Below, in pieces: positions 31,560 to 42,710 of a stretch of 64,000 bases of DNA; position 1 is the first letter of the stretch, and each line of letters starts with the position of its first letter. The notes below the pieces were generated by a model. It saw nothing but the letters and a program-made list of their open reading frames with translations. It was not told where the DNA came from and ran no database searches. This DNA comes from Sepiola atlantica (taxonomy: Eukaryota; Mollusca; Cephalopoda; Sepiida; Sepiolidae): assembly GCA_963556195.1 (NCBI GenBank), contig OY744531.1, positions 102,667,642 to 102,731,641 on the forward strand, written 5' to 3'. The translations under genes were made by a program, and so were the position numbers.

Positions 31560-32680
31560 TCACCAATCCTTAAATTCTTCAAATCGAGTAAGAAGCAAAA
31601 GAGAACTTTCCGTGTGCACCATGGAAGAAATAAAGTCTGAATTGAAAAACCAATGTGGCACTGATGTCAGAAGGATCACAAAGAAAATGGAGAAAAAATA
31701 AATATCAGTATCTACATTTACTGTCTAACTTTCAACAATGCTAAAGATTATAAACATTTGCTATGAAATAAGGTTAGATCGGTACATAGCGAACCCTTTT
31801 AAATGTTTCAGTTGTCAGAGACTTGTGCACTGTAAGGACAACTGCAGAAAAAAAAAATATGTGTAAAATGCGATGCAAAAAGATGATGATCATATAAAAG
31901 AAGATTGCTCAAACGAGACTATGTGTTCAAATTGCTTTGAAATGTGTTCAAATTGCTTTGAAATGTGTTCAAATTGCTTTGAAAATCACCCTGCCTATTC
32001 CAAAAGCTGCAGTCACCTATAATCCATCTTTGAAGCACAGAATAAGGTGATGACCTACACGAAACATAATACTTATGCCACCATTATTCAACAAAGAAAA
32101 ACTAAAACCAAAAAGTAAAACCTCATGAAAAACTTAATAAAAACACCAAACTTGATTAAAGAGTTGGAGGAAATAAAATTCTTTTATATTGGATTTAAAA
32201 CAGACTCTGATAGCCAAAATTTAATAAAAACACTACAACTTGAATGAAGAAACGAATTACAAAATAAAAAAAAGATTTTACAAAAAAACCTTAAAATTTA
32301 ACCACACTGAATCCCCAAACTCTCAATCCAAATCCCAGACTAATAAAACAAACTGAATAATAAAAGAGAATCACCCACCAAACATGAAACCACCTAATCT
32401 ATATCCTGCTCAAGATCTAAAATTCCAAGAAATACATTGACGGCACTGGAAAATATGAACATTGAAGATGAGATTAAAAGCACAATAATCCCCCCCAAAA
32501 ATGGGGAAAATAGCCAAAAGACACTAACAAAATCTGAGGTCTAAATAAAAAATCACGAAAAGAATCAAGAAACTAAAAACAAACCAAAAATATATGAAAA
32601 TACTGATAATTCCACAATACATCTACAGTTAAATCAAACTTAACTGAACAAAATACTGAAATTGAAATAAAAAAAATAAA
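31560..32680 (+). pseudogene. jockey-like LINE, decayed ORF1 (gag-like, CCHC knuckles)
   Basis: At about 31798-32020 the translation gives CFSCQRLVHCKDNC and, after frame changes, HIKEDCSNETMCSNCFE and NHPAYSKSC, i.e. two to three CCHC zinc knuckles typical of ORF1 in jockey-clade LINEs. One knuckle codon block (MCSNCFE, 21 bp) is triplicated at about 31920-31982. Frequent stops follow. ORF1 lies directly upstream of the endonuclease part at 32683, as in an intact element. Confidence 0.6.
31920..31982 (+). repeat. 21-bp triplication inside a zinc knuckle
   Basis: ATGTGTTCAAATTGCTTTGA plus A, three times in tandem and in frame (MCSNCFE x3). Confidence 0.95.
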
Positions 32681-32682
32681 CA

Positions 32683-33274
32683 GTGGGTTCTAATGAAATT
32701 ATCAAAATAATACGTTCGAATGGCAGAGGTGTGAAACACAACTATGAGGAAATTAAACATATTCTGACATACAAAAACTTGAACCTCGTCTGTCTACAAG
32801 AAAGCTTCCTCAAAGCGACTGCCAATATTATCTGTAAAGAATATGCCACCTACAACAAAATAAATCATCAGCAGAAAATAAACCAATATTAGTTTAAAAA
32901 AGCAAAAAACACCAACTAATATTACATGAGACATAATTGCACACTCTCAAGCCATAGAGGAAAGAGTTTCACTTCACCGACCACTGAAGTTTGTTCAATT
33001 TATATTGCAACAAAACACAAATTAAATAGAGATAGAAAAACCGATCAATCAAATGCTCTCTTTTTTTTTTTTTTATTAATGGAAGACTTCAATGGCCACA
33101 GGAAAATGTAAGGCTTCAACCAAGACTGCAAGAACCATAGAATATTTAGTGGAGTCATTTGACCTATGCATTCTTAATAACGAAACATACACGCACATCT
33201 GTATCCATGTCTTGATACAAAACCAAACCATTCATTTAACCATATGCTCCTCATCAATCTTCACACACTTCCCC
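32683..33274 (+). pseudogene. jockey-like LINE, APE-type endonuclease remnant
   Basis: 32695-32890 encodes IIRSNGRGVKHNYEEIKHIL then NLVCLQESFLKAT, the N-terminal WNxxG...L..LxxxxxPxxxxLQET block of LINE endonucleases. 33068-33100 gives LMEDFNGHRKM (GDFN-like motif) and 33190-33265 gives IHLTICSSSIFTHF (the IDLTLxS motif). Stops interrupt the frames. The final SDH block is separated by the nested LINE at 33275-33620. Confidence 0.65.
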
Positions 33275-33620
33275 TGATTGTGCTCCGATGAACTGGCTGC
33301 TCTAGTGCCCCCTCGACGTACATACACAAGATCAACCCGACAATCAGCTAAATCCCATCCATTCACTGTGGAGGTCCACCAGACGCCGGAGAGCCTTCTA
33401 CTCCAATAGCTTCTTTTCTTGTGCTACCTGCTTATGGAACTCCCTTTGTACCCCTGTTTCCCCGACTGTACCGACATGCAGAGGTTTAAAACTAATGTAA
33501 ACAGACATCTCGCTACACAGCTCCCAACATAGGATGACACCCCAAACGTACACCCTAATTCTTAGTAGCCCGTTACGTTTACGTTTTGGGGTGAAATATG
33601 TTAAAAAAAAAAAAAAAAAT
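33275..33620 (+). mobile_element. LINE family C 3' end nested in the jockey-like LINE
   Basis: Encodes RSTRQSAKSHPFTVEVH, SFFSCATCLWNSLC and DMQRFKTNVNRHL with one or two frameshifts, then a 3' UTR and an A-run at 33602-33619. The C-terminal block resembles the family-C copies at 28025 and 42330 (WNSLPAHC...QKYKCNVNKYL). The host endonuclease resumes after it (SEHYLITT, about 33745), so this is a later insertion. Confidence 0.65.
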
Positions 33621-33654
33621 TCTTTTAACATGTTCATCAATGTGACAGCCACCA

Positions 33655-34285
33655 TTCACCAATGTTCCATGACTTATAGATATGCATATCAGAGGTAATA
33701 AAATAAAAATAGCAACTAATAAAGAATCCAACTTGACTATATTCAGCGAACACTATCTCATCACGACTTAACAAAATAAACCGCACTCGTTTAAATAGCA
33801 AAACAAACAAAATCCTCCCCTAAATCACACTCTAAAACAACTCCTGGTTCACAGGAGTAAAAAAGCAGGAAAATAATGTTCAACATATTAAAACATAACC
33901 CAACCCCAAACAACTTTCAAATATACCAACAAGCTCAACAAAAAATGTGCTACATAGCAAAAAGGTCCAATTAAAGAAACTTTGAAAAATTACATCCCTA
34001 AACAAAACCACAGATCTCCAATAAATAAAATGTGGGAAATAATTAGAAAAATAAATGTGAACAAATTACAAACCACCATAGCCCATTTAACCAAACCAAA
34101 TGGAAGGTAAATTATAGATAAAACAAAGAAATATCCAATCAAATAGCAGCAGTTGAAACTCCTCAACTAATCAAATCACTACTAATGGAGGAATAATTAC
34201 AAATAAGCCAAAAATAACCAATCAAATAGCAGCAGAATGTAATCTAAACCTCTCAACTTCCTCAGATTTCAAGAATATAAAAATA
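33655..34285 (+). pseudogene. jockey-like LINE, endonuclease end to RT linker
   Basis: Resumes the host LINE: LTIFSEHYLITT corresponds to the endonuclease SDHFPI motif, followed by a K/Q/N-rich linker full of stops. The phrase CCAATCAAATAGCAGCAG occurs twice (34135 and 34220), a small duplication. Confidence 0.5.
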
Positions 34286-35790
34286 TTGCAGAGAAAGAAA
34301 AGCTCAAATTCACATCAAACAAATGAACTAAAAATCCCGATAAATAAAAGCACTGATCCAGATAAAACTCATTACCAGTTCCGGAAACATCCGCCAGAAA
34401 CCACCCGAACTGTGCAGATATTTAATAACCTATGGTGCACAAACAAATTTCCAAAACCATGGCTTAAATTTGTTATCCCAATTCCAAAACCTGGCAAAGA
34501 CCAGCAAACTATCGCCCCATCGCAAAATTGCCAAAACCTGGCAAAGACCAGCCAACTATCGTCCCATCGCAAAATTTCCAAAACCTGGCAAAGACCAGCA
34601 AATTATCGTCCCATTGCAAAATTTCCAAAACCTGGCAAAGACCAGCAAACTATCGTCCCATCGCAAAATTTCCAAAACCTGGCAAAGACCAGCAAACTAT
34701 CGTCCCATCGCAAAATTTCCAAAACCTGGCAAAGACCAGCAAACTATCGTCCCATCGCAAAATTTCCAAAACCTGGCAAAGACCAGCAAACTATCGTCCC
34801 ATCGCAAAATTTCCAAAACCTGGCAAAGACCAGCAAACTATCGCCCCATCGCAAAATGTCCAAAACCTGGCAAAGACCAGCAAACTATCGTCCCATCGCA
34901 AAATTTCCAAAACCTGGCAAAGACCAGCAAACTATCGTCCCATCGCAAAATTTCCAAAACCTGGCAAAGACCAGCAAACTATCGTCCCATCGCAAAATTT
35001 CCAAAACCTGGCAAAGACCAACAAACTATCGTCCCATCGAAAAAAGGGTAAAACATGATTATCTGGAGAAACATATCTTATCCAGAAATTAAAGCTGATT
35101 TCGGCAAAACCAAATGACCAACAATATGGTTTAGTCCAAGAGTATCATGTGGTCTCGATCTAACCCTACATGGAAATATGGAATCTTAAAAGACCCCTAC
35201 AAAAAAATAAATAAAGGTGATATTTTCATATACACCAAAATAATTCCTATCACATCAAACCTTTAGATTACAACATGGTAACACAACACCAGACCGACAC
35301 AGACAAGAGGTGGAAGTACATCAAGGCAGTGTCTTGATTATCAACCTATTCATCCTGAAAATTAATAGAATTATAGAAACTATAGGCACAAGAATCAAAG
35401 AATTCCTGTTTTTAGATTAATACTCAATACCATTAGAAAATATGCCATCGCTCGTTTCTTGATGATTTATTCCTGTATTTAAATTTGTGTTTTCCGTTTG
35501 TCTTTTTCACACATCTTGTCTTTCACCGCATTTCATTTTATGATATATTGTGCATTTTGGCTATGGATGTACTATCTATAGTGTCACATGCAAATCGTAC
35601 AGGAATACACTGCAAACTATACAAAATCAAGGCACAGGACTAAGCTTTTAAGAGGTCTTCCACACTTCACGGATGTAAAGTTTATACACAGAAAGTCAAC
35701 AGACTATCTTTAATTCTAAGATGGGAAAAACTTTCTCTCCAGAATGCATTAAAACTTCAATCTAACCCAAACAACGCAACATACCTTAAA
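34286..35790 (+). pseudogene. jockey-like LINE, reverse transcriptase remnant
   Basis: 34400-34500 encodes FNNLWCTNKFPKPWLKFVIP then IPKPGKD, RT motif region 1-2. That PKPGKD...ANYRPI motif is expanded into a minisatellite (34484-35045). Downstream 35270-35430 gives FRLQHGN, then HQGSVLIINLF (motif (P)QGSVLSPxLF) and EFLFLD followed by a stop where FADD is expected. LQTIQNQ and GLPHFTDVKFIHRK at 35610-35690 fit the jockey C-terminus. The catalytic Asp pair is lost. Confidence 0.7.
34484..35045 (+). repeat. 47-bp minisatellite born inside an RT motif, about 12 copies
   Basis: Unit CCATCGCAAAATTTCCAAAA, CCTGGCAAAGACCAGCAAAC, TATCGTC. 47 is not divisible by 3, so the three frames are read in turn and one 47-residue peptide repeats every 141 bp; all three frames are open. 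The source is the RT sequence encoding PKPGKD and ANYRPIA. Copies differ by only a few substitutions. Confidence 0.97.
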
Positions 35791-35794
35791 GAAT

Positions 35795-35965
35795 ATCATT
35801 CTTAATATAGCCAATTCTACAGTAATAAGTAAACAGTCTCGTAAAGTCGATTCTCTCTATCGCTCCGAACACTTTCTTACACCTGAAGCTATTCTCTATC
35901 TCTACAAATCTACTATCAGACCATGTATGGAGTACTGTTGTCATATTTCGGCTGGTGAATCTCTG
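35795..35965 (+). pseudogene. LINE RT thumb fragment
   Basis: Encodes SKQSRKVDSLYRSEHFLTPE then AILYLYKSTIRPCMEYCCHI, the L.......YKS.I.P..EY...W.G block found after the RT palm of CR1/jockey-type LINEs. It may belong to the preceding LINE or be an independent fragment. Confidence 0.6.
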
Positions 35966-35984
35966 TCCCATTTTAGGGTTCTTT

Positions 35985-36600
35985 TGTACGGGTTGTACGG
36001 GTGCTTGTAAGGATTGAGTACACAAGAAGTGCAGTGGAATTACAGCTAGTTTGAGAGATGATAACCAGTTTGTGTGCAAGACAGGTAAGACAATGGAGAT
36101 AGATGAGAACTCAGATGTGGAGAAAGCATATTTGGATGCCAAAGCTATTAAGGTTGTTCAGATGTTTTGTTACTTTGATGATACCATTGGAGTACAGGGA
36201 GAAACTGTTGCTAGCGTGATTTTAAGCATTTGTAGTGCATGGAGTAAGTTCAAGGAAGTTCTGCCATTACTAACTAGCAGAGCATTACCACCATCGATCA
36301 AGGGAAGAATGCATACGCAGTGTGATGATGTATGGAAGTCAAATCTGACCAGTGAGGATTGAGGATATGTGTTGTATGGAGAGAAATGATACGATAAATG
36401 TATAATGTAAATCTTACAGACAGGCTTAAATCTGATGACCTCAGAGAAAAATTAAATCTGTTCAGAATGGAAGGATCTGTGCGGAACCGGGGACTTAACT
36501 GGTTAGGCCACGTTGAAAGAATGGATGAGAGTTCTTGGCTTTGTAGATGTAAAACAGATGTTAAAGTGAATATGAGGAGTATGTTAAATATGTAAAACAA
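35985..36600 (+). pseudogene. RTE-like LINE 3' end (family B), best-kept copy
   Basis: The 36051-36362 frame encodes VQMFCYFDDTIGVQGETVAS then SAWSKFKEVLPLLTSRALPP, and 36398-36595 encodes NLTDRLKSDDLREKLNLF, RGLNWLGHVERMDESSWLCR and CKTDVK, in two frames separated by one shift. This shows the full family-B C-terminal domain order. It ends just before the 67-bp array at 36615. Confidence 0.75.
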
Positions 36601-36614
36601 AGAAAAATCCCAAT

Positions 36615-37065
36615 CTCCCATTTCTTTTGGGTCATACTATATGCGTTCCCTACTTTCCTTTGAACCATACTGAATGCCATTTTTCCGTTTCTTTTGGGCC
36701 ATACTATATGTGTTCCCTACTTTCCTTTGAACCATACTGAATGCCATTTTTCCGTTTCTTTTGGGCCATACTATATGTGTTCCCTACTTTCCTTTGAACC
36801 ATACTGAATGCCATTTTTCCGTTTCTTTTGGACCATATTATATGTGTTCCCTACTTTCCTTTGAACCATACTGAATGCCATTTTTCAGTTTCTTTTGGGC
36901 CATATTATATGTGTTCCCTACTTTCCTTTCAACCATACTGAATGCCATTTTTCCGTTTCTTTTGGACCATATTATGTGTTCCCTACTTTCCTTTCAATCA
37001 TACTGAATGCCATTTTTCAGTTTCTTTTGGACCATACTATACGCCTACTATCCTTTCCCATACCA
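36615..37065. repeat. 67-bp tandem repeat, about 6.5 copies
   Basis: Unit: CCGTTTCTTTTGGGCCATAC, TATATGTGTTCCCTACTTTC, CTTTGAACCATACTGAATGC, CATTTTT. Later units drift (GGACCATATTATATG) and decay to 37130. It directly abuts the 3' end of a family-B LINE. Confidence 0.95.
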
Positions 37066-37130
37066 TACTCTGGATTCTTCCCCTTATTATGGATCATACT
37101 ATATGTTCTTTCTCCTTTCTTTTCGGGCCA

Positions 37131-37754
37131 ACCAGCTCAACTGAACAAAGTTTGAAAAAGATAAAAGGAAAAATATTACCTACTTTAATTGTTGATGAAC
37201 ATGATAAACCTACGGACGATGAATACACTTTCTCCATTATATTACTAAGCCATACAATTCTCCATGATTTTGACTTCTGATTTGTAGGCAATAACAAGCA
37301 AATAAAAACATCCATCTTTATTAATGTTTGTTTTTTCCTCCTTCTATTGAATTTAGTAGTCAATTGTTGTTTGAATTCGATTCAACCATTTCTTGAACAC
37401 AGTATGTTCAGCAGTTCTTTGCTCTTATTCTCTAATTCTCTTATTCTCTAATTCTCTTATTCTCACATTTTTATATTCACTTTCTTTCTCTAATGATTTC
37501 CGATCAGCATGAAAACGATTATCAGACACAGTCAAGCAGTTCAGAAGATAATCAAATTTGAAAAATCAAGCAATCTGATTGTCCGAGACCTTTCGACCCC
37601 ATAACAATCAGAAATCAATTTTCTCAGATACATGACACTAGTTCCAGCACGTATAGTCAATGGCGTGCAGAGGTCTGGTGATGCCCGGGTCACCTCTTTG
37701 ATTGTATACCCTAAAGACTCGAGTCTGTCCTAATATGGAGACATATTATCTTCT
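37131..37754. other. no gene recognised
   Basis: Contains a 16-bp TCTCTAATTCTCTTAT tandem at 37425-37465. No coding segment supported. Confidence 0.4.
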
Positions 37755-39475
37755 TCTTGTGCATGTCTTTTTAGACCTTCAGATCAGTTGTAGCAAGCCA
37801 GTCCAGAGTTTCATCATCTAGGTTAATAAGACCCACATCGCCATTTGGTGGCCAGTGTTTGGGGCAGCTGATGATGCCGTGTTCCATTATCTGCAGGGGG
37901 TTCCCACGTTTGCATTGAGCACCACCCGTAAGGCCCCACCTCTTCATCGACTCACCAAAGCGTCCAATGCCTATCCTCAGGCGATTGAGCATTGTCTACT
38001 GCTTTCGCAGTAAGTGCTGACCAGGGACATCTGTGGGATCCTTGATATAGTGGTGAAGCCTGGATGGTTCTACTGTATTCCACTGTTCCATCTATCTTGC
38101 CTTGATCCAGGAAACCTTGCTGGTGTCAGATGGTGTTGTGCGAAGCCGTTCCTGAGATTGCTAGGTGAAGGGGTGCAGAGACTTAAGACACTTGTGCTGA
38201 GGTCTTTCTGTGACCATCTTGTGGAGAAGATGGGATTCACTCGTCTGTGCCTTCTGGGCGAGGGCCAGTATGGCTCGTTCTCATCTGATATCGGCTGGAG
38301 CAATACCGGTGAGGACAGACAGTTGGTGAGTTGGAGTGGCTCATAAGCATCCGAAGACAGTCTGTAGGGCGTCATTGAGATTGAGGGCAGTGGCCAACTT
38401 TTTCACAAGTGGACTGCGACCCCAGACTGGAGCACAGTACTCAGCTGCAGTGAAGACCAGGGCCTCAGTGGAGATGTGCACTGTCTCTGAGGTTGCTCCC
38501 CATGCGTTGTCAGCTAAGCAGCATATCAGTGCAGCACGGGCAGTGGTCTTTGCCTTGGCGCTATCCAGATGTTGTTTAAATGACAGTGTTTTGTCAAGCT
38601 TTACGTCGGGGAGGATTGGGACTGTAGCCGGGCATTATCAATCATGATGTTGATCTCACAGGCTGCTTCCTTGTTGTTAAGGTGGAAGATTGTTGACACA
38701 GTAACCATACTTTCTTGATGCTGTTGTGAGTAGGTCATGGATGTTGATGTTGAACAGCATGGGTGCCAGAACTGAACCGTGATCTTGAGCTTCCTCACCC
38801 TGCTGCTCTGGCCATTGCTGGTTTATAATCGAAAGCAGTATGATTTCTCAGTATCTCTATTATAGAGCTCACCATGTACTTATCTGGTATGGTTTCCAGA
38901 ATCTTCATGTGCAGCCTCCACAGCCAGACAGTGTCGTAGGCAGCTGTCAGGTCCAGGAAGACCCCACCAGCCTTTTCTCCCACCTGAAAGCTGTCCTCTA
39001 TGTCTTGGCACAAAAGAGTCATCAGGTCTGTTGTTGACCTGCCACTTTAAAAGCCAGTTTGTTCTCCAGGTAGCTGAAGGTCGATCACTGGGATGATCTG
39101 AGCCAGGATGATCTGAGACAGGATGAGGCGTTTGAGGAGCGTAAATGGGACGCACAGCAGTGAGATGGGCCGGTATTCCTTTGGGGTCATCGCTTGGCTT
39201 GTTAGGCTTTGGCAGGGCGATCACTTTGGCACAGCACCAGATCTTTGGCAGCTTTGAGTGATGGAGACATGCAGAGAGAAAAGAGCTCAGCCAGTCAGTT
39301 GCTTTTATCCCTTGATGTTTTATGGACTCTGCATGGATACCATCCATGCCTGGTGCCTTGCCAGCCCTCAGGCATTGGATGGCCTGCTCCATTTCCTGCG
39401 TCATATTATGAGAAAGCGAGATAGTTTGAATATGATTGGATGCCCCTCCTCCTCTGCACACAACTGAATAATTCT
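37755..39475 (-). pseudogene. LINE ORF2 remnant (family E, jockey-type RT)
   Basis: In minus-strand order: EEMEQAIQ-like start then CLRAGKAPGMDGIHAESIKH, SACLHHSKLPKIWCCAKVIA and LPKPNKPSDDPK (RT motifs 1-2, 39475-39190); LLCQDIEDSFQVGEKAGGVF then LDLTAAYDTVWL (catalytic Asp block, 39020-38930); GSVLAPMLFNI after a frameshift (about 38765); a decayed thumb; and at the C-terminus LNRLRIGIGRFGESMKRWGL then DDETLDWL (37992-37771). YADD was not found. It is colinear but frameshifted, so inactive. Confidence 0.75.
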
Positions 39476-40264
39476 ACTTTTTATCACATAATGAACAAAA
39501 CTAATGATCAGATTTTGAATATTAAAAAAAAACATTTTGGACATTTTGAGCCAACTAGGGGGGGGGGGGGTAAAAATGTCCCGGGGGGGGGGGGAGAATT
39601 GGCCTACATCTTTATTTAGTGTTTATTAACGCACATGTCTATGTGGAATAATGAAAAATAATGAGCCAGATCCCCCCCAAAATTAGGCAGACTGAATGAC
39701 AGTCGTAAATTTATAGGATCCTTCTGTGAGGTTTTAAGACATAATTTAAGAATGGTATTTCAGAAAAGCTAAATGTACCTCATAAATTAAGAAAAGAAAA
39801 GATTCACTTTACTAAAGTGTGACCGTGGTCAGCTTCCTTAGTCTATATACTATTCATGTCGTGTGGTCTATGTTTATGGTCATCAAATAAACTTTGTTAT
39901 GATGGTTTATAAAAAAACGAGTGTACATCTTCCATAAAAAATGACGGCAAAGAAAGTATTCTTTACCATGTTTGCCCTACTATTCATATTCATATAAAAT
40001 AATGTCTAAATGTGTCACATTAAAAAAAAAATTAGAAAGAAAGAAAACGTCTTAAACTGGAAATTAAAAAAAAATAAAGGAAAACATATCAATCGCTATA
40101 GAAAGAAGAAATAAAAAAAAAGAAAACGTCTCATTATTGAAATAGAGTGAAGTTTTTTTTCTGAATTCATCTAAGATAATGGAAGGTTGTCTGACTTGAT
40201 ACTTGCTTTCTGCTTTCCTCTAAACACTTGAAATGGTTTCATCCTTTCGTTTTTCTACTCACTA
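39476..40264. other. no gene recognised; G-runs
   Basis: Two G-runs (13 and 12) at 39558 and 39583 and several A-runs. Confidence 0.45.
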
Positions 40265-40370
40265 ACTTTTGTATGATGGGATGGATATATATTTATTTAT
40301 AAAGAAATACACATTGGCCTTTATTATAGAGTGAAGGATGGAAACTATTTTTGATACCGAAATATTGTGT
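40265..40370. repeat. dispersed repeat, paired with 6055-6150
   Basis: GGGATGGATATATATTTATT, AAGAAATACACATTGGCC and TTTATTATAGAGTGAAGGAT match the other copy in order. Confidence 0.5.
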
Positions 40371-40544
40371 ATACAAGTCTATGAGTTATCTGCTAATTGT
40401 TGGTAATCATCTTTTTATTAAAAGAGAAAAGCTGGTATCTTCGACATCTCAGCTATTTGGCTCGGACCAGCTGATTTTTCTTTGTTGTTTTCACTTTCTT
40501 TGCCACTTTCTTTATTAGCAGCATAAACATGACAATCCTCTGCT

Positions 40545-41095
40545 TTATTTCAAGTTGAAGATTCTATCAGGCATGTATGTGCAGTGTGATCATGTATGCA
40601 AGAGAAACATGGCCAGTGAGGGTTGAGGATATGTGTTGCATGGAGAGAAACGATGTGAGAATGATACGAGGGACATGTAACGCAAGTCTCAAAGACAGGC
40701 TCAGATCTGATTAGCTCAGATGAAGATTAAATGCTGACAGTATTGGGAGATTTGTTCGGAATTGGGAGATGTGTTCGGAATTGGGAGATGTGTACGGAAT
40801 TGGGAGATGTGTTCGGAATTGGGAGATGTGTACGGAATTGGGAGATGTGTTCGGAATTGGGAGATGTGTACGGAATTGGGAGATGTGTTCGGAATTGGGA
40901 GATGTGTTCGGAATTGGGAGATGTGTTCGGAATTGGGAGATGTGTTCGGAATTGGGAGATGTGTACGGAATTGGGAGATGTGTACGGAATTGGGAGATGT
41001 GTACGGAATTGGGAGATGTGTTCGGAATTGGGAGATGTGTACGGAATTGGGAGATGTGTTCGGAATTGGGAGATGTGTTCAGAACAGAAGTTTTG
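40545..41095 (+). pseudogene. RTE-like LINE 3' piece (family B) with internal minisatellite
   Basis: Matches the family-B block from MxxV(R)SVxxYxxETWPVRVEDMCCM-like codons through ASLKDRLRSD and then breaks into the 19-bp array. At GTTCAGAACAGAAG the array fuses to the beginning of another family-B segment (TTTTGTTAGCTTGGTGATAC), i.e. a head-to-tail join between two partial copies. Confidence 0.65.
40740..41085 (+). repeat. 19-bp minisatellite born inside a LINE, about 18 copies
   Basis: Unit TTCGGAATTGGGAGATGTG or TACGGAATTGGGAGATGTG. It expands the LINE segment that reads SIGRxVRN/VQN in other copies. 19 is not divisible by 3, so each of the three forward frames encodes the same 19-residue repeat. 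Confidence 0.97.
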
Positions 41096-41650
41096 TTAGC
41101 TTGGTGATACTATTAAAGCTCAATAAGGAGCAGGTGCAAAAGTTAGGAAGGGATGGAGTAAATTTAGGAAACTTCGGTCATAACTAACCAGCAGAACGTT
41201 ACGACTGTAGATGAAAGTCTATCAGGCATATGTGTGCCGTGTGATGGTGTATGCAAGTAAAACCTGGTTAGGGTTGACAACATACATTGCATGGAGAGAA
41301 AAGATATGAGACAGATACAATGGATGTGTAATGTGAGTCTTAAAGACAGGCTTAGATCTGATGACCTCAGAGGAAGATTAAATGTTGCCAGTATTCAGAG
41401 ATATGTTCAGAACAGAAGATTTCTATAGTGTGGGCATGTTGACAGAATGGATGAGAATTCTTGGGTTAGTAGATGTATAACAATCGAGGTCGCGGGGTCA
41501 ATTCACAGGGGAAGAACATGGAAGGATGTGATATCGATTGACTTGATAGAGAGAGGGATAAATAAAATCCTGGGCAGGGATAGGTTAGTTTGGAAGTCAG
41601 TTTCTAAAAACCGTCCAACACATGCCATCATGTAAAATGGATGTTAAACC
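41096..41650 (+). pseudogene. RTE-like LINE 3' end (family B) with intact 3' terminus
   Basis: Segments in order: LVILLKLNKEQ..., the ETW-like block, SLKDRLRSDDLRGRLNVASI, VDRMDENSWVSRCITIEVAG, RTWKDVISIDLIERG and SVSKNRPTHAIM, then stop and GATGTTAAACCAATAATGAT. The 3' end runs directly into the GAT microsatellite. Confidence 0.75.
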
Positions 41651-41651
41651 A

Positions 41652-41850
<199 letters not shown>

Positions 41851-42329
41851 TTTGCAATAGGAGTGGGTGTGTTGTATGTTTCTATGTTTTTTCAAATGAT
41901 TTCAATGCTTTTTTAGAAACTGATGTAGGCAGTTCATGTAGAACATAGGCGTTAGAAACTTCACCAAATAAGGTTTGCCTATCCACTTTCATTCCAACTT
42001 GCTAATTGTCTGTCTCCAAATTTTTATTTATTTCCTCAGAGTCAAAATATTTTGAATATTTGATCTGTCAGTTCTGTTCATGTAATGAATAAATCTGATA
42101 AGTAACAATATGTAAATTTGCCGGGCTTTTTTTTTTCCAAAACATTTCAATCAATTTTGTATGTGACGCTATTTTCGCCTCCATCTTTCTCATTAGTTTC
42201 GTCACTGATTCCCACTTGATTAACTGAAATAATATTTTCTTAAGGAAGCATTTTCCAATTATTTTTTTTATAGACTTTGCCTGTCCCTTTCCCTCCCAGT
42301 ATATTTCTTATTTCTTTTTTTTTAATTTA

Positions 42330-42535
42330 AAAAAAAAAAATGTTCAGCCCCAAACAAGGTATATTGTCACTGAAGCATAAGGGGCTACTGTGATAAGGCC
42401 AAATTTATAGGAGGGAGAATTAAGCAGTAAGATATTTGTTCACATTACATTTATATTTCTGCACGTTGGTATGGTTGGGATAACAATGAGCAGGGAGGGA
42501 ATTCCAAGGACAAATGGTCGATTTTTATTATTTTA
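42330..42535 (-). pseudogene. LINE 3' end, family C
   Basis: The minus strand reads TICPWNSLPAHCYPNHTNVQ then KYKCNVNKYLTA and a stop, a clean LINE C-terminus, followed by a 3' UTR and an A/T run at 42318-42342. The 3' UTR matches 28030-28100 (CCTTGTTTGGGG, CAGTGACAATATACC). Confidence 0.7.
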
Positions 42536-42710
42536 TATACTTTGCCTGTCCTTTTCCACATGCCAATTGTCTTATGTTTATTTCTTTATCATGAAACTGA
42601 TTGCAACTGGTTTGGTTAAAGTGGCAACATCCGAAGAATTTTGGCATCATGATTTATCCAAGTGGATGAGTCACAGAACCAACTCCCACATAACTTAGTA
42701 AAATGATACA

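Noticed and set aside
34470..35092. PKPGKDQQTIV repeat protein
   Set aside because: It is a 47-bp minisatellite within a dead LINE reverse transcriptase; the same peptide appears in all frames.
32860..39015. CTGATGA words at about 32868 and 39005 (minus strand)
   Set aside because: They lie in LINE coding remnants and have no GAAA with a pairing stem downstream.
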